Assembly (NCBI GenBank): GCA_022578965.1
Contig: MU400535.1
Coordinates: 344,675-408,674 of the forward strand
Direction of reading: 5' to 3'
From: Xylaria sp. FL1777
Lineage: Eukaryota > Ascomycota > Sordariomycetes > Xylariales > Xylariaceae
Length of the DNA stretch: 64,000 nt
The translations under genes and the position numbers were made by a program. Below the pieces are notes generated by a model that saw only the letters and a program-made list of their open reading frames with translations, made no database searches and was not told the DNA's origin. Of the stretch, positions 1 to 12,107 are shown piece after piece; position 1 is the stretch's first letter, and every line of letters begins with the position of its first letter.

Positions 1-3000
1 TATATATAACAAAAAGGTTTATATGCTTTTTTTATTTTATTAATAGTTTAGTAAGCTTTAATAAGCATTTTTTAGCACTTTATACTTATAATTTTAGCTT
101 AGTTTTAAAATTCTTTAAATAAAAAGTTTGTATTAAAGTTATATATAATATAATCTAAAAATCTTTAATATATGTTAATTTAGCACTTATATAAAGCTTT
201 TTAAGCGTTTTATGCAAACATAAATTTTAAAAATATAACTACTTAAAACAATATAGCTATATTAATTATATATAAAACTTGCTTATTATTTATTTATATA
301 GCATTAATTATAACTTTATAATTAAAATTGTAGTTATTTTTAATTGTAAACTTAAAACAACAAAGTGCTTAATTATATAATTAGCAATAATAGCAAAACT
401 TTTAGATTTTTTTTAAAGTAAAGCAATTAATATTATAGCTTATATAATTAAGCATATTATATAGTTTTTCTATATAAAAGTGTTTAAAGCGTTTATAAAG
501 CTTTTAAAGTTTTGTTTTTATAAAATATAAACTTGCTTTATATAAGCTAATATTAAAAAACAAGTATTTTTATTTTTATATAATAGAAATAGTTTTTTTG
601 TTTTATTATATAATAATATTTTTTATATTATTAAAGTATATTTTTAAGCAGTTAGTATTTTTTAATAAAAATAAAAAAAAAATAAAAATATTTAAAATAT
701 AATATATAGTTATACTAAAAGCGTTTTTTATTTATATAGTGCTTATAGCACTTATAATATTATTTCTGCTAAAATAAATATAAGCGTTATTTAAGGTTTA
801 ATTAACTTTTATATAAAAATATATTTAAAAGTATGCTTTTAATTAAGCTTTTTTTACTATTAAATAATTAAAAGCGTTAATATTTTAAAGTTTACTTTAG
901 TAGTTTATATAATAATAATTGCTTAATATAAATTAATTATATAGCATTATTATTTTATAGTTTTAAATATTTTTTTCTGTTATATAATAAAAAAATGTGC
1001 TATTTATTAAATACTAAATAATCTAGTTACTAAATTTTTTATTAATATTTTTAGTACTATTGTTTAACTTTAAATATTTTTTATATTTTGCTACGTATAA
1101 AAAGAATTCTTTTAAAGTAAGTTTTTAGCTATAAATTATTTTGTGCAAATTAAAAAATATGTTTTTTATATAAGCTTTTTTTTAAAAAGTATAACATATT
1201 AACTAGCAGCTTTTTTTTTAGCAAATAAAGCATTTTTTGTTTATATAAAAGTTTTAGTTTTTTTAGTTATAGCTTTAAAAATAGCTTAGTTATTTAGTTA
1301 ATTAACTTAATAACCTTAATATAAATCTAAGTTGTTAGTTTTTTATATAGCTATAGTTATATTTTTAGTTTATAAAATATAACTTATTGTTTTTTTATAT
1401 AAAGGTTTTTGTTATATTATTTAACGTTATATATAAGTATATTTATAAGTTAACAAAAAATCTTTTGCATATAAGTTTTTAAAAAATTAACGCTATAATT
1501 AACTTTAATACATTTTAATATGCTTATATAACGTTTATACTTAATTAAATTTTGCTTTAATAATTAGTACTAAATGCTTGCTATACTTTTTTAAGCTTAT
1601 TAAGCATTAATTTAAATACTTTATATAAAGCTAAGTTTAAGTTTTTTTTTTTTATTTATATAAAAAAAACTATTGTTTAATTAGCTTAATATTAGCTATA
1701 GTTTATATTAATATTAAAATAAGTATTTATTATATAATATATTTTATTTTAAGTTTTATTTAAACTAATATAGTTAATAAAAAAGTTTTTTATATAACTT
1801 TTTAAAATATATAAAAATATAGCATAGTATTAGTTTTTTATAATTTTAATTTATTAGCAAGCAGTAATAAATAAACAAGCTTTATTATATAATAAATTAT
1901 ATAGCTTGCTTATATAGTTTTAGCTTAAGTTTTAGCTTTTTTAAAAAGTAATATATTTATTAAAAAATATAAATTTGTTTTATATAAACTTTATTAAAAG
2001 TAAGTTAAAAAACATACTTTTAATAGCTAGATTTAATGTTATATAAACATATATTTTTTGCTTTAATATTTGCAATAAATAATACTAAATAAAGTATTTA
2101 TATACTAGCAAAAAAATCAGTTTATAGCTTACTTTTGTTATATAAAAATTAAATAGCTTAAAAAAATTCTAGTATTTAATACTTAGCTAAATTAATTATA
2201 GTTAGTATTTATATTATTACGTTTAAAATTATACATTAAAATTTAAGTTTTTAAAAAGTAATTTAGTATATAAATAGTTTAAAAAGTTTTAACTATTATA
2301 TAAAAAAATATTTAGCTATTAGTTTAATATTAAAAATATTATTAATAATTAAATAGTTATTATATAATAAGTATTTAGTAGTTTTTTTAATTTTTTAATT
2401 ATAAAATCTTTATAAGCTATTTTTATAAGCTTTTAAATTATAGTTGTTTTTAATATTAAATAAATTTTTTTTAACTTAAAGTTTTTAAGCAAAGCGTTTT
2501 ATATACCTTAATAAATTTTCTAAAAATAATTTTCTGTTTATTTTTTAAAAGTTTTAGCAAATTTTTCTTAAAAATAATCTAGTAGTTTATAAAAATATAA
2601 ATAGTTAGCATAATAAAATACTAACTTAATATTTAGCTTAATTTTAATTATATAGCTAAAATTAATTTTTTAGCTTTATATTTTAAAATTAATCTAAACG
2701 TTTATTTGTTATACGCTTATTAAAACGTTTTTAATTAAGTTTTCGTACGTAAAAATAACTAGCTTTAATTTTAAAAGTATTATAAGCAGTTATTTATTTT
2801 TTTAAAACATAATAAATTTAGCTAAATTATATAATATATTTAATTGTATATTTAAGTTATATAAATTGCTATTTTGTTTTTATATAGCAATATAATTAAT
2901 ATATTACTTAGTATTTATATAGCAATATAATTAAAAAAGTAGCAAAATTGCTTACTATTTTTTTTATTTTGTTTTTAGTACTAATAAACAAGTTAAAAAT

Positions 3001-3533
3001 TTAGTTTTTATACGTAAATAAATTAAATCTTTTTTTTTTTTTTTTTATACGTGCTTACTTTAGCTAATTAAAAAAAGTAAACTAAACAATATATTTATAC
3101 ATTAAAAAAAAAACAAGCGTAATATAAAAAATAAATCTTTTTTTAATAAGTTAAAATAAAAGTATATTATATAACTTTATTATTACTTTAGCTAATCTAT
3201 AGTTCGTTATAAATAAGTTAAAAATGCAAATATAACTATTAATTAATATTAAATAAGCTTTATATAATTATACGTTTAATATATATGTGCTAAAACAAAA
3301 TACAATAATCTTTATATTATAAGCTGTTTATATTTTATATGTTTAAAAGAAAAAAAAGTTCGTATAAAGCAAAGGTTTTCCTTTATATATAAAAACTTTG
3401 CTAGCATATAAGCTAAGCTAACACTAAAATTACCTCGGTTTATATAATAGCCCTTGCACAAAGTGGTCTTTATGCGAAACTTATCGTACGTACTATATAT
3501 AAAAGTTGCAACTAATAACTAGTTATTCTAACA
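1..3533 (+). mobile_element. LTR retrotransposon copy A, 3' part, cut by window edge
   Basis: This is the 3' half of an LTR retrotransposon. Position 1 aligns with 8262 of copy B (inverted) and with 16119 of copy C (direct). The A-C alignment runs from 1/16119 to 3247/19365 with no net length change. In the first 120 aligned bases A and C differ at about 11 sites, all C/T or G/A transitions. The element ends in a 287-bp LTR. Its 5' LTR lies outside the window, so its target-site duplication cannot be checked. Every frame is full of TAA and TAG, so no gag or pol motif can be read and the superfamily (Ty3/gypsy or Ty1/copia) is unresolved. The 3' LTR is the least mutated LTR in the window. Confidence 0.93.
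3247..3533 (+). repeat. 3' LTR of copy A
   Basis: This 287-bp LTR begins TATTAAATAAGC (the TGTTAAATAAGC start with G changed to A) and ends TTATTCTAACA, the usual TG...CA form. It has the same length as both LTRs of copy B. It keeps more G/C than its relatives, for example CCTCGG, GCCCTTGCAC and CGTACGTAC at about 3430-3490, where copy B has T or A. A TATATATAAAAG stretch lies near the 3' end. The 14-bp palindrome AATAACTAGTTATT at 3514-3527 is unchanged in all three complete LTRs. Confidence 0.93.
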
Positions 3534-4725
3534 TAACTATTATTATAGCTAAAAGTGCTTTTATTAAATCTTTTAATTTTTTAAGATTTTTATTTATATT
3601 TTTAAAGAATTTTATTTTGTTTTGCTACTTTAAGTAAAATTATATTAGCTTATATTTTTAAATTAATTAAAATATTATATTTTTTTTTTTAATATATAAG
3701 TTTAACTTTAAATTAGTTTTGCTAGTTATTATATTAAACTTTATATAAGGCTTTAGTTTTTTTAGCTATTTGCTGCTTTTTTAGCAAGTGCTTATTTTGT
3801 TTTTTAATTTTTTTTTATAAAATGTTTAAATGCTTGTTTTATTTTATACTTTAGATATTATTGCGCTTTGTTTTATTTTTGCTTTTAGTTAGGCTTTAAA
3901 TTGCAGTTTTTAAGCTTTTTTGCTTTTAATAACTATTTTTTAGTACAATTAAACTTTAATTAACTAGTAATATTTATAATAGTTATTTTTATATTTTTTT
4001 AAAATAATATTATAAGTGCAATTAAAGTTTTTTTTAAATGTTGTAAATTTTTATAGATTTTTATAATAAACTATAGTTATAACTAACTATTTTAATTTAT
4101 AAAAGTTTTATATTTCTGTTTTTATAATTTATTTAAAAAATTAATTATTTTTTAGTTTATTAAGTAAATATTAATAGTAATAATATATTATATAATAATT
4201 TTATAATACTTTATTATATTTTAAATCTTTTAAGCATAAAATATTATTATTGTTTTTTATTATAGTTTTATTATAATAATAACTTTTAGCAATTAGTTAA
4301 ATTACTAGCTTTAGTTTTTAAAACATATTAGTTTTTATATTAACTATTAGTGCTTTTTTGTTTTATTGCATTTAAAGCAGTTTAACCTATAAAAATACTT
4401 TATTTATTTTTATTAGTTTTTTTTTTGTAGTATTTTTTATAGCTTTTAATTTTATTTATTTTTGCTTTAAAGTTTTATAAGTTTTGTTTTTTTAAGTTTA
4501 TTTAGCAATTAAGTATTTTAGTAATTTATAATTAGTTTAATAACTATACTATTTATAATTATAGTTTTGTTTTTTTAAATATAACTTTTTTTTAAGCTAT
4601 ATTTTAAGCTTTAATAGTTTAAAGTTTTTATAGTTTTATAAGTTTACTAATTATGTTAACTTATTACTTTTTATTGTTTATTACTTTTAATTAAACTATT
4701 TTTTTAGGTTATATATTAAATAATT
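3534..4725. other. T-rich gene-free spacer between inverted copies A and B
   Basis: About 1.2 kb with no recognisable gene or repeat. The plus strand is strongly T-rich with many TTTT runs and scattered TAA/TAG in all frames. It separates the plus-strand LTR of A from the minus-strand LTR of B, so it would form the loop if the two copies paired. I see no match to the LTR element inside it. Confidence 0.6.
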
Positions 4726-4730
4726 TTAAT
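4726..4730. repeat. Left target-site duplication of copy B (TTAAT)
   Basis: TTAAT directly abuts the outer end of the LTR at 4731 and is repeated exactly at 12103-12107, directly after the other LTR. Five bases is the standard duplication size for LTR-retrotransposon integrases. In AT-rich DNA a 5-bp match alone is weak, but it falls exactly at both LTR ends. Confidence 0.85.
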
Positions 4731-5017
4731 TGTTAAAATAACTAGTTATTAGTTATAACTTTTATGTATAATATATATAATAGGTTTTATACGAAAACTA
4801 CTTTATGCAAAAGCTATTACATAAACTAAAGTAATTTTAGTGTTAGCTTAGCTTATATGCTAATAAAGTTCTTATATATAAAAAAGAACTTTTGTTTTAT
4901 ACGAACTTTTTCTTTTTTTAAATATATAAAATATAAATAGCTTATAATATAAAGATTATTATATTTTGTTTTAGTATATATATATTAAACATATAATTAT
5001 ATAAAGCTTATTTAATA
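4731..5017 (-). repeat. 3' LTR of copy B
   Basis: 287 bp, bounded by TGTTAAAATAACTAG at the left (complement of the CTAACA end) and GCTTATTTAATA at the right. It differs from the partner LTR at 11816-12102 by transitions in the stretches compared and is the more mutated of the two. The palindrome AATAACTAGTTATT is at 4737-4750. Confidence 0.93.
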
Positions 5018-8000
5018 TTAATTAATAGTTATATTTATATTTTTAATTTATTTGTAATAAATTATAAATTAGTTAAAGTAATAACAAAGTTATATAATAT
5101 ATTTTTATTTTAACTTGTTAAAAAAAAATTTATTTTTTGTATTATGCTTGTTTTTTTTTTAATGTATAAATATATTGTTTAGTTTATTTTTTTTAATTAG
5201 CTAAAATAAGCACGTATAAAAAAAAAAAAAGAAAATTTAATCTATTTACGTATAAAGATTAAACTTTTAACTTATTTGTTAGTACTAAAAACAAAATAAA
5301 AAAAATAGCAAGCAATTTTGCTATTTTTTTAACTATATTATTATATAAACACTAAATAATATATTAATTATATTATTATATAAAAGCAAAATAATAACTT
5401 ATATAACTTAAATATAAAATTAAATATATTATATAATTTAGCTAAATTTATTATGTTTTAAAAAAACAAACAATTATTTATAACGCTTTTAAAGTTAAAG
5501 CTAATTATTTTTACGTATAAAAATTTAGCTAAAGATGTTTTAATAAGCGTACAATAAATAAACGCTTAAATTAATTTTAAAATATAAAGCTAAAAAATTA
5601 ATTTTAGCTATATAATTAAAATTAAGCTAAATATTAAGCTAGCATTTTACTATGCTAACTATTTATATTTTTATAAACTACTGGATTATTTTTAAAAAAA
5701 GTTTGTTAAAACTTTTAAAAAATAAACAAAAGATTATTTCTAAGAAATTTATTAAGGCATATAAAGCATTTTGCTTAAAAACTTTAAGTTAAAAAAAATT
5801 TATTTAACATTAAAAACAATTATAATTTAAAAACTTATAAAAATAGCTTATAAAAATTTTATAATTAAAAAATTAAAAAAACTATTAAATATTTATTATA
5901 TAATAACTATTTAACTATTAGTAATATTTTTAATACTAAGCTAATAGCTAAATATTTTTTTATATAATAGTTAAAACTTTTTAAATTATTTATATATTAG
6001 ATTATTTTTTAAAGACTTAAGTGTTAACGTATAATTTTAAACATAATAATATAAATATTAATTATAATTAATTTAGCTAAATATTAAATACTAGAATTTT
6101 TTTAAGCTGTTTAATTTTTATATAATAAAAATAAGCTATAAACTAATTTTTTAATTAATATATAAATATTTTGTTTAGTATTATTTATTGCAAATATTAA
6201 AGCAAAAAATATATATTTATATAATATTAAATTTAGCTGTTAAAAATACGTTTTTTAACTTATTTTTAATAAAGTTTATATAAAACAAATTTATATTTTT
6301 TAATAAATATATTGCTTTTTAAAAAAGCTAAAACTTAAGCTAAAACTATATAAGCAAGCTATATAATTTATTATATAATAAAGCTTATTTATTTATTGCT
6401 GCTTATTAATAAATTAAAATTATAAAAAATTAATATTACGTTATATTTTTATGTATTTTAAAAAGTTATATAAAGAACTTTTTTATTAATTATATTAGTT
6501 TAAATAAAACATAAAATAAAATATATTATATAATAAATATTTATTTTAATATTAATATAAACTATAGTTAATATTAAGCTAACTAAATAATAGTTTTTTT
6601 TATATAAATAAAAAAAAAGAACTTAAACTTAGCTTTATATAAAATATTTAAATTAATGTTTAATAAGCTTAAAAAAATATAGCAAACATTTAATATTAGC
6701 TATTAAAGTAAAATTTAATTAAGTATAAACGTTATATAAGCATATTAAAGTATACTAAAGTTAATTATAGCGTTAAATCTTTAAAAACTTATATATAAAA
6801 GATTTTTTGCTAATTTATAAGCATGCTTATATATAGCATTAAATAATATAACAAAAACTTTTATATAAAAAAACAATAAATTATATTTTATAAACTAAAA
6901 ATATAACTATAGCTATATAAAAAACTAACGATTTAAATTTATATTAAGGTTATTAAGTTAATTAATTAAACAGTTAAGCTATTTTTAAAGCTATAACTAA
7001 AAAAACTAAAACTTTTATATAAACAAAAAATGTTTTGTTTGCTAAAAAAAAAGCTACTAGTTAATATACTATACTTTTTAAAAAAAAGCTTATATAAAAA
7101 ATGTATTTTTTAATTTATACGAAATAATTTATAGCTAAAAACTTATTTTAAAAGAATTTTTTTTATATATAATAAAATATAAAAAATATTTAAAGTTAAA
7201 TAATAGTACTAAAAATATTAATAAAGAATTTAGTAATTAAACTATTTAATATTTAGTAAATAGCACATTTTTTGATTATATAACAAAAAAAAACATTTAA
7301 AACTATAAAATAATAGTACTATATAATTAGTTTATATTAAGCAATTATTATTATACAAATTACTAAAATAAACTTTAAAATATTAGCGCTTTTAATTATT
7401 TAATAGTAAAAAAAGTTTAATTAAAAGTATACTTTTAAATATATTTTTATATAAAAGTTAATTAAACTTTAAGTAGCATTTATATTTGTTTTAGCAAAAA
7501 TAATACTATAAGTACTATAAGCATTATATAAATAAAAAACGCTTTTAATATAATTATATATTATGTTTTAAATACTTTTATTTTTTTTTTATTTTTATTA
7601 AAACATGTTAACTGTTTAAAAATATATTTTAATAATACAAAAAATATTATTATATAATAAAACGAAAAAACTATTTTTGTTATATAAAAATAAAAACATT
7701 TGTTTTTTAATATTAGCTTATATAAAGTAAGTTTATATTTTATAAAAATAAAACTTTAAAAGTTTTATAAATGCTTTAAATACTTTTATATAAAAAGATT
7801 ATATAATATGCTTAGTTATACAAGCTATAATATTAATTGTTTTGCTTTAAAAAAGATTTAAAAGTTTTGCTATTATTGCTAGTTATATAATTAAGCATTT
7901 TGTTGTTTTAAGTTTATAATTAAAAATAACTGCAACTTTAATTATAAAATTATAATTAATATTATATAAATAAATAATAAACAGGTTTTATATATAATTA

Positions 8001-9936
8001 ATGCAGCTATATTATTTTAAGCAGTTATATTTTTAAAATTTATGTTTGTATAAAACGCTTAAAAAGCTTTATATAAGTGTTAAATTAATATATACTAAAG
8101 ACTTTTAAATTATGTTATATATAACTTTAGTATAAACTTTTTGTTTAAAGAATTTTAAAACTAAGCTAAAATTATAAGTATAAAGTGCTAAAAAATGCTT
8201 ATTAAAGCTTATTAAACTATTAGCAAAATAAAAAAAGCATATAAACTTTTTTGTTATATATATAATATATTAAAAACTAAACTAAATTATTATATAAAAA
8301 ATAAGTTAATTTTATAAATAGCAATTAAAATTTTAAATAATACTATAAAGCTTAATAGCTTAGTTTTAATGCTTTTTATATTTAAAGCATATTTAAAAGT
8401 TAATTAAGATTTTTTTTTTTTGCTAAATATTATACAAAAAGTTAAAGCAGTTAAAAAAGCTATAAAAATGCTTTGTAAAAAACAAGCAAAAATTAAAATT
8501 AGCTGCATAATTTATAAACATAATAAATTAGCTTTATATAAAGTATTATTTTTATTTTTACGTAATAAAGTCTTTATATAATATAAAAAGCAAAGCTAAA
8601 AAAAACTATATAAAATATAGTTAATTAAAGAACTTAATATAATTATTAATTTTATAAACAGTTTAATTTGCTTTAAATAAACATAAGTTAAGCTATATTA
8701 TTATATAACTAAATATACTTTAATAAATAGTAAAAAAAAAAATATAATTACTATAAAACTAGCTATAAAACTAGTTATACAAAAAAAACACAAAAAACTT
8801 AAAAAAGCTAAAAACTTTTTTATAATATTTATATAAAACATTAGTAACTTATTTTTAATTTTAAAAAAAGAATAAAATTATGCTTTAGTAATAAAGTTGC
8901 GCAAAAATAGCATTATTAGTACTTTTAACGCTTTGTTTAAAAAATTAAACGCTATAAAAATTAATAATTTTATTATATAAAGTATTTTTTAGTTTGTAAA
9001 ATATAATCTAAACAAATATAGTAATACTTAAATTTTTAAGTTTTGCTTTATACAAAAAATTAAAAAAAAAACAATTAAGCTATATAAAAAGTTTAAATTA
9101 GTTATGCAAAGCTATAATAATACAAAAAAAAAACTATATTAATTTAATTACTAATAATTTAATAAATAAGCTAATAACTATTGCTAGCTTTAAGCTTTTT
9201 GTTAATTTAGAACTTTAATGCTTTAAGCAAACTTTAAAATATTATATAAGCATACATATAATTAAAAAACAAGCTTGCATAAAAAATCTTTATATAACTA
9301 TTTTTTAAACTTATTTTAAAGTATTTTAAAAAAATTATTATATAAATTATATAACTATTATATAGCTTAGCTAAATTAAAGCTATATTAGTTTAAAACTT
9401 ACTACTAATATTACTATAAAAAATTTAGTATAATAGTTTTTATATATAATTTATGTTTATTGTTTATATTAGGACTTTTATATAAATTTAGCATTATAAG
9501 TTTACAAATAAATAATATGTTTAGCTTTATTATACTTGAATTTTTAGCAAAAAAAAAACATAAGTTATATAAAGCAAAGTTTTATATAAAGCTAAAAAAG
9601 ATTTTATAACAAGATTATTTTATTAAATTTAATAGTAATTAAGTTACTTTTTTATATAAAAAAAATATAACGTTTATATAAAAAAGCTAAGCAAACTAAC
9701 TAGCTTTAATTAATTTTTGTATAAAAAATACTATATAGTAATATATTTTTTAATATATATATAGCGCTTATATAAGCAATATTTGCTAACTAAAAGCTAC
9801 ATATAATTTTATAGCTATTACTTAAATAATTAATTTAGCACCAGCAAATGTTAAAAATTTAAACTATAAAGTTAAGTAGTAAATAAATAATTATAACTGC
9901 AAATTAATATTTATACTTTTAGATTTAAGCTATATA

Positions 9937-9962
9937 AAACTGTTTATTTTTATAAACAGTTT
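9937..9962. repeat. Perfect 11-bp hairpin inside copy B
   Basis: Arms AAACTGTTTAT and ATAAACAGTTT pair perfectly around a TTTT loop. The same site in copy C (about 14420-14445) keeps the shape but has transitions in the arms. It sits in the internal region of the retroelement about 1.9 kb from the 5' LTR. Function unknown; at this AT content a hairpin of this size can arise by chance. Confidence 0.6.
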
Positions 9963-11242
9963 ATTTGCAAATAATATTAATATAATTTTATAACTTAGAT
10001 TTATTATTATATTTGCAATAAAGCATTATATAAAAAAAAATCTAGCTTTTAAAATTAAAAGAAATATTATACATTAAAACTTTAGCAAGTATAAATAAAT
10101 AACGCGAAATATACTAGCTAGTAAATTATATAGCATAATAAATAGCTTTAATAATGCTATAGCTTTTTATATAACGCTTTAAAAAATTATAGCTATACTA
10201 GAAATACTTTTAATTTTTGCTATATTATGTTTAAACTTAAAATTGTTATATAACTGTTTAGTAAAGCTAAAAACTACTTAAAAAAAACGCTTTATAATTA
10301 ATATTATATTACTTAAAAAGTTATACAAAAAGAAAGAAATTTCTAAAGTATAATAAATTAATAGTAAAAATAATTTAGCTAATGCGTTTATAAAGAAAAT
10401 ATTAAATTAAGCGCTAAAAACTTTAGTATTTATAAACTAGTTAACTGTATAAATAAAAGCATTTGTAAAAAAAAGTAAAAATAACTTTTATATAAACAAA
10501 TTAAAAAAAAGAGTTAAAAAAATACTTTTGTATAAAAATTGTTATAATAATTATACAATAAGTAAAAAAACAACAAGCAAATATATTTAATTTCGAAAAA
10601 AATATTAAAAATTATAAAATATTGTAAATTTTATATTTTTTTTTATATGATTATTTTTTAAGCTATATATAAGTGCTTAACATTTTTTTTTACTTTTTTT
10701 ATTAAACTATTATGCAATATTTAACCTTTTTTTATTTATTTAAGCATAATGATTGTAATAAGTATTATATAATTGCTAAACGTATATAATATATATATTA
10801 CTTTAGAATTTTATTACTTATTAGTAATCTTAAAATGAAAAGCTTTTGCGGTTTATATAAGCATTTTAGCTACATAAAGCAACTGTAGTGCTATATAACT
10901 AAATAAGTACTGCATAAAAGTAGCTTTTATAACGAATTATTTAAGCTATAATAAAAGCAATTAAAGTACTATATAGAATTTAAACTTTAATATTAACTAA
11001 AAGCATTAATATAACTTAAAACTTGTTATTTTTTATATAACAAATAATTATTAACAAACTACTTAAATAATAAGCTATATAAAAAAAAAACAAATATATA
11101 TATTTATATATAGCAACTAAAAAAATAGTTAATTGCTAAAATTATTAGTTAGTAGTTATATAATGTTATAACTATTGTTTTAGCTTATAATGCAAAGCTA
11201 GCAATTATTAATGTTATACTATAATAAAGCAGCTATTATATA

Positions 11243-11278
11243 AGTATATATATATATATATATAAGTATATATATAAA
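11243..11278. repeat. (TA)n microsatellite in the 5' region of copy B
   Basis: Alternating TA with a single AAG interruption. It lies in the part of copy B that copy C lacks. Confidence 0.8.
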
Positions 11279-11387
11279 AATAATTAAGTATAAAGCTATT
11301 ATAAGTATATATATATGCATATAAAGTAGCTAATAGTAAAATAAGCAGCTATATAAAATAAAAGGTTTAAAGATATAAAGGTAATAA

Positions 11388-11442
11388 AAAGTACTACAGA
11401 ATTTGGGCTTTTTTTATAAATAAAGCCTAATTTTTGTACTTT
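11388..11442. repeat. Long imperfect hairpin in the leader of copy B
   Basis: The outer arms AAAGTAC (11388-11394) and GTACTTT (11436-11442) pair perfectly. The inner arms GGGCTTT and AAAGCCT pair around a short AT loop, with AATT/AATT pairing and small bulges between. On the element strand it lies about 370-430 nt after the 5' LTR, where retroelement leader or early gag RNA is expected. The GGGCT/AGCCT bases survived although most G and C in the element were lost. A packaging or dimerisation structure is conceivable; this is inference from position only. Confidence 0.6.
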
Positions 11443-11815
11443 AGTATATTATTAAACTTGCTGCTATATAAAAAAAGAACTTTTAATTAACTTTAATGTA
11501 AATTGTTTATTATTAATATTTTATTTTATATTATTAGCTAATATTAGTTAGCTATATAACAATAAAAATAAAGGACTTTAATTATGCTAGCAATAATTAA
11601 ACTGCATAAAGGTTTAAGTGCTTTATTTAAAAAGCAATTATTTTTAAACTTAGGCTTTATATAACTATAAAATTTAAAGAAAGCAAACATATAAGCAACT
11701 TTTTTTTTGCAAGAACTAAAGTATTAAGTGTTTAACTTTTTATAAAACTATTTTTTTTTATTTCTTTTAAATAATATTATATAAAAGGAATTATAACTAA
11801 AAAAAAAGTAGCTAA

Positions 11816-12102
11816 TATTAAAATAACTAGTTATTAGTTGCAACTTTTATATATAGTACATATAATAAGTTTTGCATAAAAATTACTTCGTGCAAAAGCT
11901 ATTATATAAACTAAGGTAATCTTAGTGTTAGCTTAGCTTATATACTAGCAAAGTTTTTATACATAAAGGAAAACTTTTGCTTTATACAAACTTTTTTTTC
12001 TGTTAGACATATAAAATATAAATAGCTTATAATACAAAGATTATTGTATTTTGTTTTAGCATATATGTGTTAAACATACGATCGTACAAAGCTTATTTAA
12101 CA
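11816..12102 (-). repeat. 5' LTR of copy B
   Basis: 287 bp, from TATTAAAATAACTAG at the left to GCTTATTTAACA at the right, directly followed by the TTAAT duplication. It keeps more C/G than the partner LTR, for example ACTTCGTGC and CGATCGTAC. It might be mistaken for a solo LTR, but the matching duplication at 4726-4730 and the equal orientation make it the 5' LTR of copy B. Confidence 0.93.
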
Positions 12103-12107
12103 TTAAT
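12103..12107. repeat. Right target-site duplication of copy B (TTAAT)
   Basis: Exact repeat of 4726-4730, directly adjoining the LTR end. Confidence 0.85.

Larger units (their letters stand above)
4731..12102 (-). mobile_element. Complete LTR retrotransposon copy B, 7,372 bp, RIP-degraded
   Basis: This is the only full-length copy in the window. It has a 287-bp 5' LTR at 11816-12102 and a 287-bp 3' LTR at 4731-5017 (reading on the minus strand), an internal region of 6,798 bp, and a perfect TTAAT duplication on both sides. Positions 5018-8262 are an inverted copy of 1-3246, and about 5000-10077 are an inverted copy of 14304-19403. Positions 10078-11815, the 5' untranslated/gag end, occur only here. 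The total length suits a fungal Ty3/gypsy or copia element, but all frames are closed by TAA/TAG and I cannot read gag, protease, RT, RNase H or integrase motifs. The primer-binding site next to 11815 reads TTAGCTAC on the minus strand, perhaps TTGGCTAC before mutation, which does not identify a tRNA. Dead element; high confidence in structure, none in superfamily. Confidence 0.95.

Noticed and set aside
11816..12102. Solo LTR
   Set aside because: It pairs with the 4731-5017 LTR in the same orientation with an exact shared TTAAT duplication, so it is the 5' LTR of copy B.
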